DNA of 7,028 nt. Origin: Bifidobacterium breve (GTDB lineage Bacteria; Bacteroidota; Bacteroidia; Chitinophagales; Chitinophagaceae). The notes under the pieces were generated by a model. That model searched no databases, was not told the DNA's origin, and saw only the letters and a program-made list of their open reading frames with translations. The translations under genes and the position numbers were made by a program. Shown piece by piece: positions 1 through 6,453 of the stretch. Location of the stretch: NCBI GenBank assembly GCA_943323935.2, contig CALPJR020000040.1:1-7028 (forward strand), written 5' to 3'. Positions within the stretch are counted from its first letter, which is position 1. Every line of letters begins with the position of its first letter.

Positions 1-414
1 GTCACAGAGAGTATGAATGCAGCAGACTTAATTAATTTATTCTCTAAGAAAAGAAAAAGTATTGCATGGGTGGTGGATGAATTTGGTGGAACGGCAGGTA
101 TTGTTACCATGGAAGATGTCTTGGAAGAAATCTTTGGTGAGATCAATGACGAATATGATGAACAAGAGTTTTTAGAAAAGAAGCTTTCTGCGAATGAATA
201 CCTTTTTAGTGGCAGATTAGAATTGGACTATTTATATGAAAAATATGGTATCGACTTTGCAGTCGACAGTGCAGAGACTTTGAGTGGCTACCTCATCCAT
301 AAACACGAAGCCATTCCTAAAGTGCGCGAAGTGATCCATTTAAGCCATTTTGATGCCGAAATACTTTTAGTAAGCGATACAAGAATTGAGAAAGTAAAGC
401 TCACCATCCACTAG
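1..414 (+). CDS. CorC/HlyC-type (hemolysin-family) transporter-associated protein, C-terminal part
   Basis: The frame is open from base 1, so this is the last 137 residues of a longer protein whose start lies left of the window; the ATG at 13 is internal. The first ~50 residues are the end of a CBS domain pair, with the signature VVDEFGGTAGIVTMEDVLEE followed by IFGEINDEYDE. The rest matches the CorC_HlyC domain: a short strand with SGRL, then ETLSGYLIHKHEAIPKVREV, and a closing strand ending RIEKVKL. Full-length relatives carry an N-terminal DUF21/CNNM membrane domain, are implicated in magnesium or cobalt transport, and include GldE of gliding Bacteroidota. Without the N-terminus I cannot tell GldE from a general CorC-type paralogue. 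It lies 71 bp upstream of tatC on the same strand. Confidence 0.9.
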   Translation, partial: VTESMNAADLINLFSKKRKSIAWVVDEFGGTAGIVTMEDVLEEIFGEINDEYDEQEFLEKKLSANEYLFSGRLELDYLYEKYGIDFAVDSAETLSGYLIHKHEAIPKVREVIHLSHFDAEILLVSDTRIEKVKLTIH

Positions 415-485
415 TACTATTTTTAGTGTTTAGGCCCTCATTTTGCCCTATAAGCCTTAACTTTAGGCCTCATTCTTTTTAATCC
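415..485 (+). repeat. Intergenic spacer with an imperfect direct repeat
   Basis: The spacer upstream of tatC contains TTTAGGCCCTCATT at 429-442 and TTTAGGCCTCATT at 462-474, a direct repeat of about 13 bp differing by one C and spaced 33 bp apart. Because GGCC is self-complementary, AGGCC (432-436) can also pair with GGCCT (466-470), followed by a T-rich run (CATTCTTTTT). This could be a weak terminator, but the stem is only 5 bp with a long loop. A TAACTTTA at 458-465 is one base from the Bacteroidota -7 consensus but has no well-placed TTG partner. The repeat is plain; its function is unknown. Confidence 0.4.
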
Positions 486-1337
486 ATGGCACTATTTAAT
501 CGTTTAAATCCAAAAGATGGTTCCGAGATGTCTTTTATTGATCATCTCGAGGTATTAAGAGGCACCATTGTACGATCTGCAGCAGCCATTTTAGTGATGG
601 CCTTGGTGATTTTTATCAAGCGCGACTGGGTCATGGACAATATTATTACAGGACCAATCCAACCCGATTTTATTACTTATCGTTTATTTTGTGAGTTCAG
701 TCATTGGGCGCATTTAGGGGATGCATTGTGTATGCCTGCTGTAAAAGTGACCATGCAAAGCACCACATTTGGAGGACAGTTCTTAAGTAGTATTAGCATG
801 GCGATTGTGGGTGGCATCATCGCTGCTTTTCCTTTTATTTTTTATCAATTTTGGTCCTTTATCAAACCTGCATTAAAAGAGAATGAATTAAGAAATACAA
901 GATTCATGATTTTTTGGGTTTCCTTCTTTTTCTTCTTAGGAGCGGCTTTCGGATTTTTCATCCTTGGTCCATTCACTTTTAATTTCTTAGCAAGCTTCCA
1001 ATTAGGTACAAAGAATGTGATCACCACCATGCCTACTTTTGCAGACTATTTAGATAATTTAACCAATCTCATATTGGGTTGTGGAATTGCTTTTGAATTA
1101 CCTGTATTGGCTTTTTTATTGACTAAAATTGGCATGGTCACTCCTAAGTTTTTGAGTGGTGCACGTAAATATGCAGCAGTGGTGATTTTGATTGTTGCTG
1201 CGTTCATTACACCAAGTCCAGATTGGTATAGCCAGTTATTGGTTTTTATCCCATTATACTCCCTATTTGAATTAAGCATATTCGTATCAAGATGGGCCTA
1301 TAAATCTGTGCAGAAGGCAGAAGCAGAGTGGGAGTAA
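486..1337 (+). CDS. tatC: Sec-independent protein translocase subunit TatC
   Basis: TatC is the polytopic inner-membrane receptor of the twin-arginine translocation system, which exports folded proteins with RR signal peptides. This 283-residue protein has the family landmarks: the N-terminal cytoplasmic motif FIDHLEVLR (17-25) before the first membrane helix, FYQFWSFIKPALKENELR (119-136) with the conserved acidic residue at about E134, FELP (203-206) with the intramembrane Glu, and TPSPDWYSQLLVFIPLYSLFE (242-262). Six hydrophobic segments can be traced. The first periplasmic loop is longer than I recall for E. coli TatC and carries two cysteines (C69, C82). The start at 486 places HLEVLR about 20 residues in, as is usual. 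No tatA/tatB is visible, so the pore-forming subunit must be encoded elsewhere. rpiB follows 32 bp downstream with no terminator between, so co-transcription is likely. Confidence 0.97.
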   Translation: MALFNRLNPKDGSEMSFIDHLEVLRGTIVRSAAAILVMALVIFIKRDWVMDNIITGPIQPDFITYRLFCEFSHWAHLGDALCMPAVKVTMQSTTFGGQFLSSISMAIVGGIIAAFPFIFYQFWSFIKPALKENELRNTRFMIFWVSFFFFLGAAFGFFILGPFTFNFLASFQLGTKNVITTMPTFADYLDNLTNLILGCGIAFELPVLAFLLTKIGMVTPKFLSGARKYAAVVILIVAAFITPSPDWYSQLLVFIPLYSLFELSIFVSRWAYKSVQKAEAEWE

Positions 1338-1369
1338 AATAATTTAGCAACAATTTAAAATCGATTCAT

Positions 1370-1822
1370 ATGGCATATGTTTTTGATCCTTCTAAACCAA
1401 TCGCATTAGGTGCAGACCACGCTGGCGTAGCTTACAAACAAGAAGTAAAAGAGTGGCTCGAAAAAAAGGGCTACCAAGTTCAAGATTTTGGAACCTATTC
1501 TAACGACTCAGTGGACTATCCAGACTTTGCACATCCCACTGCATCCAGTGTCGCTTCTGGAGAAGCCGCATTTGGTATATTATTTTGTGGTTCTGCAAAT
1601 GGAGTAGCCATTACAGCCAATAAGCATGCCGCTATTAGAGCGGGATTATGCTGGTTGCCTGAGATTGCCGAATTAACAAGACTACACAATGACGCAAACA
1701 TGATCTGTGTGCCAGCAAGATTTGTGAGTATTGAATCTGCCATCGAAATGATCAATGTATTTATGACAACGGCATTTGAAGGGGGAAGGCATCAAGGAAG
1801 AGTGGATAAGATCAGCTGCTAA
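1370..1822 (+). CDS. rpiB: Ribose-5-phosphate isomerase B (RpiB/LacA/LacB family)
   Basis: RpiB interconverts ribose 5-phosphate and ribulose 5-phosphate in the cytoplasmic non-oxidative pentose phosphate pathway. The 150-residue length is normal. Visible motifs are GADHAG (14-19), SVDYPDFAH (47-55), the active-site region GILFCGSANGVAITANKHAAIRAG (broken here at 69-78 and 79-92) with the catalytic cysteine at C73, the CW..PE..ELTRLHNDAN segment with the ring-opening histidine at H106, and the C-terminal phosphate-binding FEGGRHQGRVDKI (136-148). The anion-hole stretch reads CGSANG where E. coli has CGTGVG and many others CGSGxG, so one usual glycine is alanine. RpiB is the only rpi enzyme seen here; whether an RpiA exists elsewhere is unknown. 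The ATG at 1370 is preceded by AT-rich sequence without a Shine-Dalgarno motif. Confidence 0.95.
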   Translation: MAYVFDPSKPIALGADHAGVAYKQEVKEWLEKKGYQVQDFGTYSNDSVDYPDFAHPTASSVASGEAAFGILFCGSANGVAITANKHAAIRAGLCWLPEIAELTRLHNDANMICVPARFVSIESAIEMINVFMTTAFEGGRHQGRVDKISC

Positions 1823-1888
1823 ACCTAGAAGATCCTCAAAAAATCATTACATTTATAATCAACTATGCTCATTTTAAAATTAATCAAC

Positions 1889-3343
1889 ATGCGTAAAATT
1901 TTTATTGTACTGCTAAGTTTGAGTATCGGATTTGTGAACGCACAAACCATCGATGCCAACACTGCAGCTAAAACCATCACAGCAGCGGGCTTAAAAAAAC
2001 ACCTTAGCATCATTGCTGGCGAGGAAATGCAAGGTAGAGAAACAGGAACAGAAGGCGAAAGAAAAGCGGCTAGCTATTTAGTAAGCCAATACAAACAAAT
2101 GGATCTAACTCCAGGTAACGCTGGGTCTTACAGAATGCCATTTAGTTTGTTTCAAGATAAAGTAACAATGTCAAGTTTAAAAGTAAACGGCACTAGCTAT
2201 ACTTTAGACAAAGACTTCTGGATCAGCGCAGCTGCTGCACCACAAAAATTATTTACTAGCGCAGAAGTGTTTTATGTAGGCGCTGAATTCAATGACAAGT
2301 CTACTTTGGATGTTAGAGGTAAATTGTTAATCAGTTCAGAAGGAAAAGAGAGAGCCATGAGTAAAACAATGGCTGCACAAAAATTAGGTGCGATTGGTAT
2401 CATCAATATTGCAAAAACAAATCCCTCTATGCCAAGTAACTTAAGTGGCAGAATGGCTTTTGCAGCGAACACGAATACTTTTTTGAGCATGACTGTTTCT
2501 AAATCTGTTGGTGCTGCTTTATTGGGTGGAACTAAAGAATTCAGTGATCAAGAATGGGAAACATTGCCCGTTGGTAAATATATTGCAGCGATTGAATGGT
2601 TAGCAGACAAAACAAGTGCTACTGTAGCAAGTGCCAATGTGATAGCCTATATGCCAAGCAGAGAAAAAACGGATGAGTACTTATTCATCACGAGTCACTA
2701 TGACCACGAAGGCGTTAAGAACGGTGTAATTTATTATGGCGCAGATGATGATGGATCAGGTACCACAGGGGTATTAGCGATTGCAGAAGCATTTGCAAAA
2801 GCAAGAAAAAAAGGATTTAGTCCAAAAAGAAATATTGTATTCATGAATGTATCGGGTGAAGAAAAGGGATTATTAGGCTCTAAATATTATGGAGACCATC
2901 CTGTTTTCCCTATGGAAAAAACCACTGCCGATTTAAACATTGACATGATTGGTCGTATAGATCCAACTTACAAAGGAGATTCAATGAACTATGTGTATGT
3001 GATTGGTGAAGATAAGTTAAGTAGTGATTTACAACCTATCACAGACAAGGTGAATAAAAACTACAATATGGAATTGGATAGAAGATTCAACGATCCAAAA
3101 GATCCAAATCGTTTTTATTACAGAAGTGACCATTATAATTTTGCTGCAAAAGGCGTACCTGTTATTTTCTACTTCAATGGCACACACGCAGACTACCATA
3201 AACCAACAGACAGAGTGGAAAAAATCAATTTTGATTTGATGGAAAAAAGAACAAGAATCATTTTTGAAACTGCTTGGGATATGGCTACAAGAGAAGATAT
3301 GTTAAAGCGCGATATGCCTTTGAATATGCCAGCTAACCGATAG
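1889..3343 (+). CDS. Secreted zinc metallopeptidase, family M28, with PA-like insert
   Basis: M28 enzymes are di-zinc exopeptidases (aminopeptidases or glutamate carboxypeptidase-like). I chose the ATG at 1889 over the in-frame ATG at 1865 because it gives a clean signal peptide, MRKIFIVLLSLSIGFVNA followed by Q19; the product is 484 residues and should act in the periplasm or outside the cell. Residues ~120-215 look like a PA-type insert (GKLLIS...QKLGAIGIINI). The catalytic domain shows all expected metal ligands and the base: H270 in SHYDH, D287 in GADDDGSG, E324/E325 in SGEEKGLLGS, D352 in NIDMIGR and H437 in YHKPTDRVEK. No C-terminal type IX sorting domain and no lipobox are present. It follows rpiB after 66 bp and ends at a terminator. 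Substrate specificity cannot be deduced from the sequence. Confidence 0.93.
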   Translation: MRKIFIVLLSLSIGFVNAQTIDANTAAKTITAAGLKKHLSIIAGEEMQGRETGTEGERKAASYLVSQYKQMDLTPGNAGSYRMPFSLFQDKVTMSSLKVNGTSYTLDKDFWISAAAAPQKLFTSAEVFYVGAEFNDKSTLDVRGKLLISSEGKERAMSKTMAAQKLGAIGIINIAKTNPSMPSNLSGRMAFAANTNTFLSMTVSKSVGAALLGGTKEFSDQEWETLPVGKYIAAIEWLADKTSATVASANVIAYMPSREKTDEYLFITSHYDHEGVKNGVIYYGADDDGSGTTGVLAIAEAFAKARKKGFSPKRNIVFMNVSGEEKGLLGSKYYGDHPVFPMEKTTADLNIDMIGRIDPTYKGDSMNYVYVIGEDKLSSDLQPITDKVNKNYNMELDRRFNDPKDPNRFYYRSDHYNFAAKGVPVIFYFNGTHADYHKPTDRVEKINFDLMEKRTRIIFETAWDMATREDMLKRDMPLNMPANR

Positions 3344-3362
3344 TCCGAATCTAACTACATAA

Positions 3363-3393
3363 AAAATGCCCCTTCATTTTGAGGGGGCATTTT
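3363..3393 (+). terminator. Rho-independent terminator after the M28 peptidase gene
   Basis: A perfect 10-bp stem, AAAATGCCCC (3363-3372) with GGGGCATTTT (3384-3393), encloses an 11-nt loop, 19 bases after the peptidase stop codon. The T-run downstream on the plus strand is short (the four Ts of the stem). The six As before the stem would give a better U-tract for leftward transcription, so it may work in both directions as a back-up for the convergent gene. Confidence 0.8.
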
Positions 3394-3394
3394 A

Positions 3395-3487
3395 GTAAAA
3401 GGTCTTTATTCGAAAATAAAATCGGCACCCTCGTTTATGGAGGGGAGAAGACGCGCAAGCGTCTGATGTTTAAAAAATCATTAGAGT
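3395..3487. other. Structured convergent spacer with three small hairpins
   Basis: This piece between the two terminators holds no coding frame I can support. It does hold three perfect inverted repeats in a row: TTTATT/AATAAA around CGAA (3405-3420), CCCTC/GAGGG around a 7-nt loop (3428-3444), and AGACGC/GCGTCT around GCAA, a GNRA-type loop (3449-3464). The last one is GC-rich, unlike its surroundings, and resembles the short imperfect palindromes (REP-like elements) scattered in intergenic DNA of many bacteria. No promoter is visible for a small RNA. The hairpins are seen directly; the REP interpretation is inference. Confidence 0.45.
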
Positions 3488-3531
3488 GAAATAAAATAGC
3501 CCTTACATTTTGTGAAGGGCTATTTTATTTC
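3488..3531 (-). terminator. Strong terminator of the deoxyhypusine-synthase-like gene, overlapping its stop codon
   Basis: Bases 3488-3504 and 3515-3531 form a 17-bp perfect stem with a 10-nt loop. The core is GCCCTT/AAGGGC, flanked by a long A/T-only stretch on each side. Because the flanks are A-rich on one strand and T-rich on the other, the hairpin can terminate transcription from either direction. Its outermost base pair uses the last base of the leftward gene's TAG stop codon, so that gene has essentially no 3' untranslated region before the terminator. Confidence 0.88.
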
Positions 3532-4505
3532 TACTGACCAAGGATGTAAGAGAATATCAATGGCACGACAATCGTGGCATCACTCTCTACAATAAACTTA
3601 GGTGTATGAATATCTAATTTACCCCAGGTAATTTTTTCATTTGGAACTGCACCGGAATAAGATCCGTAAGAAGTCGTACTATCACTAATTTGACAGAAAT
3701 AACTCCAGAAAGGCACGTCATGCCATTCAAGGTCTTGGTACATCATTGGTACTACACAAATAGGAAAATCACCAGCAATACCTCCACCAACTTGGAAAAA
3801 GCCTACCCCTTTACCCCCACTATTGGCTCTATACCATTCTGTTAATTCTACCATGTATTCGATACCACTTTTTACAGTCGATGCCTTCAATTCATTTTTG
3901 ATCACGTAGCTAGCAAAGATATTTCCTGTAGTGCTATCCTCCCATCCTGGTACAACAATTGGTATGTTCTTTTTCGCAGCAGCGACCACCCAGCTATCCT
4001 TAGGATCAATTTCATAATATTGTTCTAACTCTCCGCTTAAAATAACTTGATACATAAACTCATGCGGAAAATAACGCTCCCCTTTTGCTTCAGCTTCTTT
4101 CCAGAACTTAACAATATGCTTTTGTAATCTTCTAAATGCTTCCTCTTCTGGAATACAAGTGTCTGTTACACGGTTGTAATGGTTTTCTAATAAATCCCAC
4201 TCGTCCTGTGGCGTTAAATCTCTATAGTTAGGAACACGCTTGTAGTGACTATGCGCTACAAGGTTCATCACATCTTCTTCTAAATTGGCACCTGTACAGC
4301 TAATGATCGCAATCTTGTCTTGACGGATCATCTCCGCTAAACTGATCCCTAATTCGGCCGTGCTCATGGCACCCGCCAAGCTCACCAACATCTTTCCGCC
4401 TTCTAATAAATGCGTTTCGTATCCCTTAGCAGCGTCTACTAAGGCAGCAGCATTAAAATGTCGATAATGGTGCTCTATAAACTGTGAAATTGGTCCTTTG
4501 CTCAT
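3531..4505 (-). CDS. Deoxyhypusine-synthase-like protein (bacterial DHS family)
   Basis: The 324-residue cytoplasmic protein belongs to the deoxyhypusine synthase fold family, NAD-dependent enzymes that move the aminobutyl group of spermidine. Bacteria lack the eIF5A substrate; characterised bacterial relatives are reported to act on small amines, for example making homospermidine. Motifs in order are SLAGAMSTAELG (42-53), CTGANLEED (70-78), VPGWEDSTTGNIF (185-197), GGGIAGDFPI (240-249) and VPNEKITWGK (287-296). By remembered alignment to human DHS, the catalytic lysine (K329) is K296, W327 is W294, E323 is E290, D342 is D309 and D238 is D190, all retained. H288, D313 and D316 correspond to D246, Y280 and Y283, which are changed. 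The gene is alone on its strand, with its own promoter and terminator. Family assignment is firm; the reaction is inferred. Confidence 0.9.
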   Translation of the reverse strand: MSKGPISQFIEHHYRHFNAAALVDAAKGYETHLLEGGKMLVSLAGAMSTAELGISLAEMIRQDKIAIISCTGANLEEDVMNLVAHSHYKRVPNYRDLTPQDEWDLLENHYNRVTDTCIPEEEAFRRLQKHIVKFWKEAEAKGERYFPHEFMYQVILSGELEQYYEIDPKDSWVVAAAKKNIPIVVPGWEDSTTGNIFASYVIKNELKASTVKSGIEYMVELTEWYRANSGGKGVGFFQVGGGIAGDFPICVVPMMYQDLEWHDVPFWSYFCQISDSTTSYGSYSGAVPNEKITWGKLDIHTPKFIVESDATIVVPLIFSYILGQ

Positions 4506-4521
4506 GTCATTTGATTTGGTG

Positions 4522-4553
4522 CAAAAGTAAATTATTTATACAGATTTGCCCAA
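4522..4553 (-). promoter_or_regulatory. Bacteroidota-type sigma promoter for the deoxyhypusine-synthase-like gene
   Basis: On the minus strand, TACTTTTG (4529-4522) fits the Bacteroidota -7 consensus TAnnTTTG exactly, and TTG (4553-4551) lies 21 nt upstream as the -33 element, within the usual 17-23 spacing. The predicted start of transcription is about 10-15 nt before the ATG at 4505, giving a very short leader without a Shine-Dalgarno motif, as is common in this phylum. Confidence 0.7.
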
Positions 4554-4605
4554 TTCATGTAAAACGTTCCAAAAGGCAAAATTTTGTACCTTGAGCATCA
4601 ATTGC

Positions 4606-5274
4606 ATGATTATGAACACTAAAAAATACGGCCCCTTTATAGCAGCCCTGCTGATTATCGCCCCTTTTATATATGGTGCATTGATTTTTCCTCATTTACC
4701 AAGTCGAATTCCTACCCATTTTAATATTGAGGGGAAGGCAGACGCATGGGGTGGACCATCCAGTATTTTTATAGGCCCAGGGATTATGGGTGCAGTGAGT
4801 GTTTTTATTTATGTGTTATTGTCAAATCTAAAAACATTCGATCCAAAAAAATACGACGAAGCCAACGATACACTTTATAGAAATTTTGCAGTGTTAACAG
4901 TTGCATTTTTAAGTGCTTTAAGTACCATCATTATTTATAGTTCAACCCATTCCGATCAAATCAATGTAGGTAATTTAATTTTACCATTGCTTGGATTGTC
5001 TTTTGCAGGACTAGGATGGTATATGCCTAAGTTTAAGCAAAATTATTTTGTAGGTTTTAAATTGCCATGGACTTTAGAAAACGAAACCAACTGGAACGAA
5101 ACACATAAAGTAGCAAGCAAATATTGGATCTATGGTGGATTGTTTCAAGCAGTTGTGACATTTATCTTACCCATGAAATTTGGAATTATTGGATTTATGT
5201 TGGCGACCGCAGTGATGGTGATCATTCCATCTGTCTTTTCATATCGACTATTTAAAAAAGGAAATACAATTTAA
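4606..5274 (+). CDS. SdpI/DUF1648-family integral membrane protein
   Basis: This 222-residue protein has six hydrophobic segments (about 10-28, 54-74, 93-113, 121-139, 175-190 and 194-213). After the first helix comes the DUF1648 motif LPSRIPTHFNIEGKADAWGG (31-50), and before helix five the SdpI signature NYFVGFKLPWTLENETNWNE (146-165). SdpI of Bacillus subtilis gives immunity to the SdpC toxin and sequesters the repressor SdpR; no toxin or repressor gene is near here, and most family members have no known role. An upstream TTG at 4546 extends the frame, but the extension is polar and unlike the family, so I use ATG 4606; ATG 4612 is equally possible. It is 27 bp upstream of the PLP enzyme gene and probably shares its transcript. 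Confidence 0.85.
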   Translation: MIMNTKKYGPFIAALLIIAPFIYGALIFPHLPSRIPTHFNIEGKADAWGGPSSIFIGPGIMGAVSVFIYVLLSNLKTFDPKKYDEANDTLYRNFAVLTVAFLSALSTIIIYSSTHSDQINVGNLILPLLGLSFAGLGWYMPKFKQNYFVGFKLPWTLENETNWNETHKVASKYWIYGGLFQAVVTFILPMKFGIIGFMLATAVMVIIPSVFSYRLFKKGNTI

Positions 5275-5301
5275 ATTATTCAAGCACTAATATCTTTTAC
5301 A

Positions 5302-6453
5302 ATGAGCAATACACAACATCTTGGTACAAAATTTATACATGCTGGCGCACATCCAGACCCAAGTACAGGGGCTATTATGACACCGATTTACCAAACCTCT
5401 ACTTATGTACAATCCGCACCTGGCGTGCATCAGGGCTATGAGTATGCAAGAAGTCAGAACCCAACAAGATTTGCTTTGGAAGAAGCTTTTGCGGTGATTG
5501 AGAATGGAAAATTTGGATTGGCTTTTGCAAGTGGTGTGGCAGCTACAGACGCTGTGATGCGTTTATTAGTACCTGGTGACGAAGTGGTTGCAGCACATGA
5601 TATGTATGGTGGATCATTTAGGTTGTTTTCAAAAGTGCATGAGAAGATGGGCATCAAATTTATTTATGTAGATACTTCTGATGTTAATAATGTCGCAGCT
5701 GCGATGACGGATAAGACTAAATTAATTTGGGTAGAAACACCTACTAATCCTTTGATGAATATTACGGATATCGAAGCGGTATCAGCCATTGGCAAAAAAC
5801 ATAACTGCATTATATGTGTAGATAACACATTTGCTTCTCCTTATTTACAAAATCCATTGGATCAAGGTGCTACCATTGTGATGCATTCTGCTACTAAATA
5901 CTTAGGAGGTCATAGTGATGTGATACAAGGTTGTTTGATGTTGAATGATCAAGCACTAAGAGACCAATTGTATTTTATACAAAAAAGTACAGGCGCAGTT
6001 CCAGGGCCACAGGATTGCTTTTTAGTATTAAGAGGTATTAAAACATTGCATGTAAGAATGCAAAGACATTGTGAGAATGGCGAAAAAGTGGCCGACTATT
6101 TACGTCAGCATCCAAAAGTGGCAAAAGTATACTGGTGTGGCTTTACAGACCATCATAACCACGATATTGCTAAAAAACAAATGCGTGGATTTGGCGGCAT
6201 GATGAGTTTTATTTTAAAAGACGATAGCGTAGCAGCAGCGACCAAAGTGTTGTCAAGCACAAAAATATTTTCATTGGCGGAAAGTTTAGGAGGCGTTGAA
6301 TCCTTAATCAATCACCCTGCAAGCATGACCCATGCGTCTATCCCACGTGAACAAAGAATTGCCAATGGATTGGCAGATGGCTTAATTCGATTGAGTGTAG
6401 GGATTGAAGATGCCGAAGATATTATCGCAGACTTAGCACAGGCCATTGGATAA
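5302..6453 (+). CDS. Cystathionine gamma-synthase/gamma-lyase family PLP enzyme
   Basis: This is a fold-type I, PLP-dependent enzyme of the trans-sulfuration (Cys/Met metabolism) family, 383 residues, cytoplasmic. The cofactor lysine is K199 in HSATKYLGGHSD; Y48/R50 in YEYAR should bind the phosphate of the neighbouring subunit's cofactor, Y102 in DMYGG stacks on the ring, and D174 in CVDNTFASP contacts the pyridine nitrogen. The C-terminal substrate region reads SLAESLGGVESLINHPASMT (324-343). At the position of human cystathionine gamma-lyase E339 it has N337, while E. coli gamma-synthase has serine, which leans toward a MetB-like synthase. Reaction specificity in this family is not reliably read from sequence, so I give no symbol. 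The gene sits between an SdpI-like gene and a TIGR02757 gene, overlapping the latter by one base. Confidence 0.92.
   Translation: MSNTQHLGTKFIHAGAHPDPSTGAIMTPIYQTSTYVQSAPGVHQGYEYARSQNPTRFALEEAFAVIENGKFGLAFASGVAATDAVMRLLVPGDEVVAAHDMYGGSFRLFSKVHEKMGIKFIYVDTSDVNNVAAAMTDKTKLIWVETPTNPLMNITDIEAVSAIGKKHNCIICVDNTFASPYLQNPLDQGATIVMHSATKYLGGHSDVIQGCLMLNDQALRDQLYFIQKSTGAVPGPQDCFLVLRGIKTLHVRMQRHCENGEKVADYLRQHPKVAKVYWCGFTDHHNHDIAKKQMRGFGGMMSFILKDDSVAAATKVLSSTKIFSLAESLGGVESLINHPASMTHASIPREQRIANGLADGLIRLSVGIEDAEDIIADLAQAIG

Noticed and set aside
1848..1855. TACATTTA before the M28 gene as a -7 element
   Set aside because: It lacks the final G and any TTG at suitable spacing.
1865..1888. Upstream in-frame ATG giving an eight-residue extension of the M28 peptidase
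   Set aside because: It would put MLILKLIN in front of an otherwise ideal signal peptide beginning MRK; the ATG at 1889 fits better.
845..2490. Minus-strand open frames inside tatC, rpiB and the M28 gene (845-1030, 1046-1279, 1516-1755, 1825-2013, 2272-2490)
   Set aside because: They lie opposite well-supported genes or straddle their starts, have no recognisable domains and no promoter, and look like antisense shadows.
3531..4505. Loss of the DHS catalytic lysine, suspected because the GGGIAGDF loop has no lysine
   Set aside because: The human catalytic residue K329 belongs to the WGK motif, not the GGGVVKHH loop, and that lysine is present here as K296.
4587..4594. TACCTTGA as a possible -7 promoter element for the SdpI-family gene
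   Set aside because: It differs from TAnnTTTG at the last two positions and has no TTG at 17-23 nt upstream, so it is too weak to call, though a promoter somewhere in this divergent region is likely.
5291..5298. TATCTTTT just upstream of the PLP enzyme gene as a -7 element
   Set aside because: No -33 TTG at the right distance, and transcription would start at or inside the ATG; read-through from the upstream gene is simpler.
5454..5657. Minus-strand open frame inside the PLP enzyme gene
   Set aside because: It is antisense to conserved cofactor-binding coding sequence, with no independent support.
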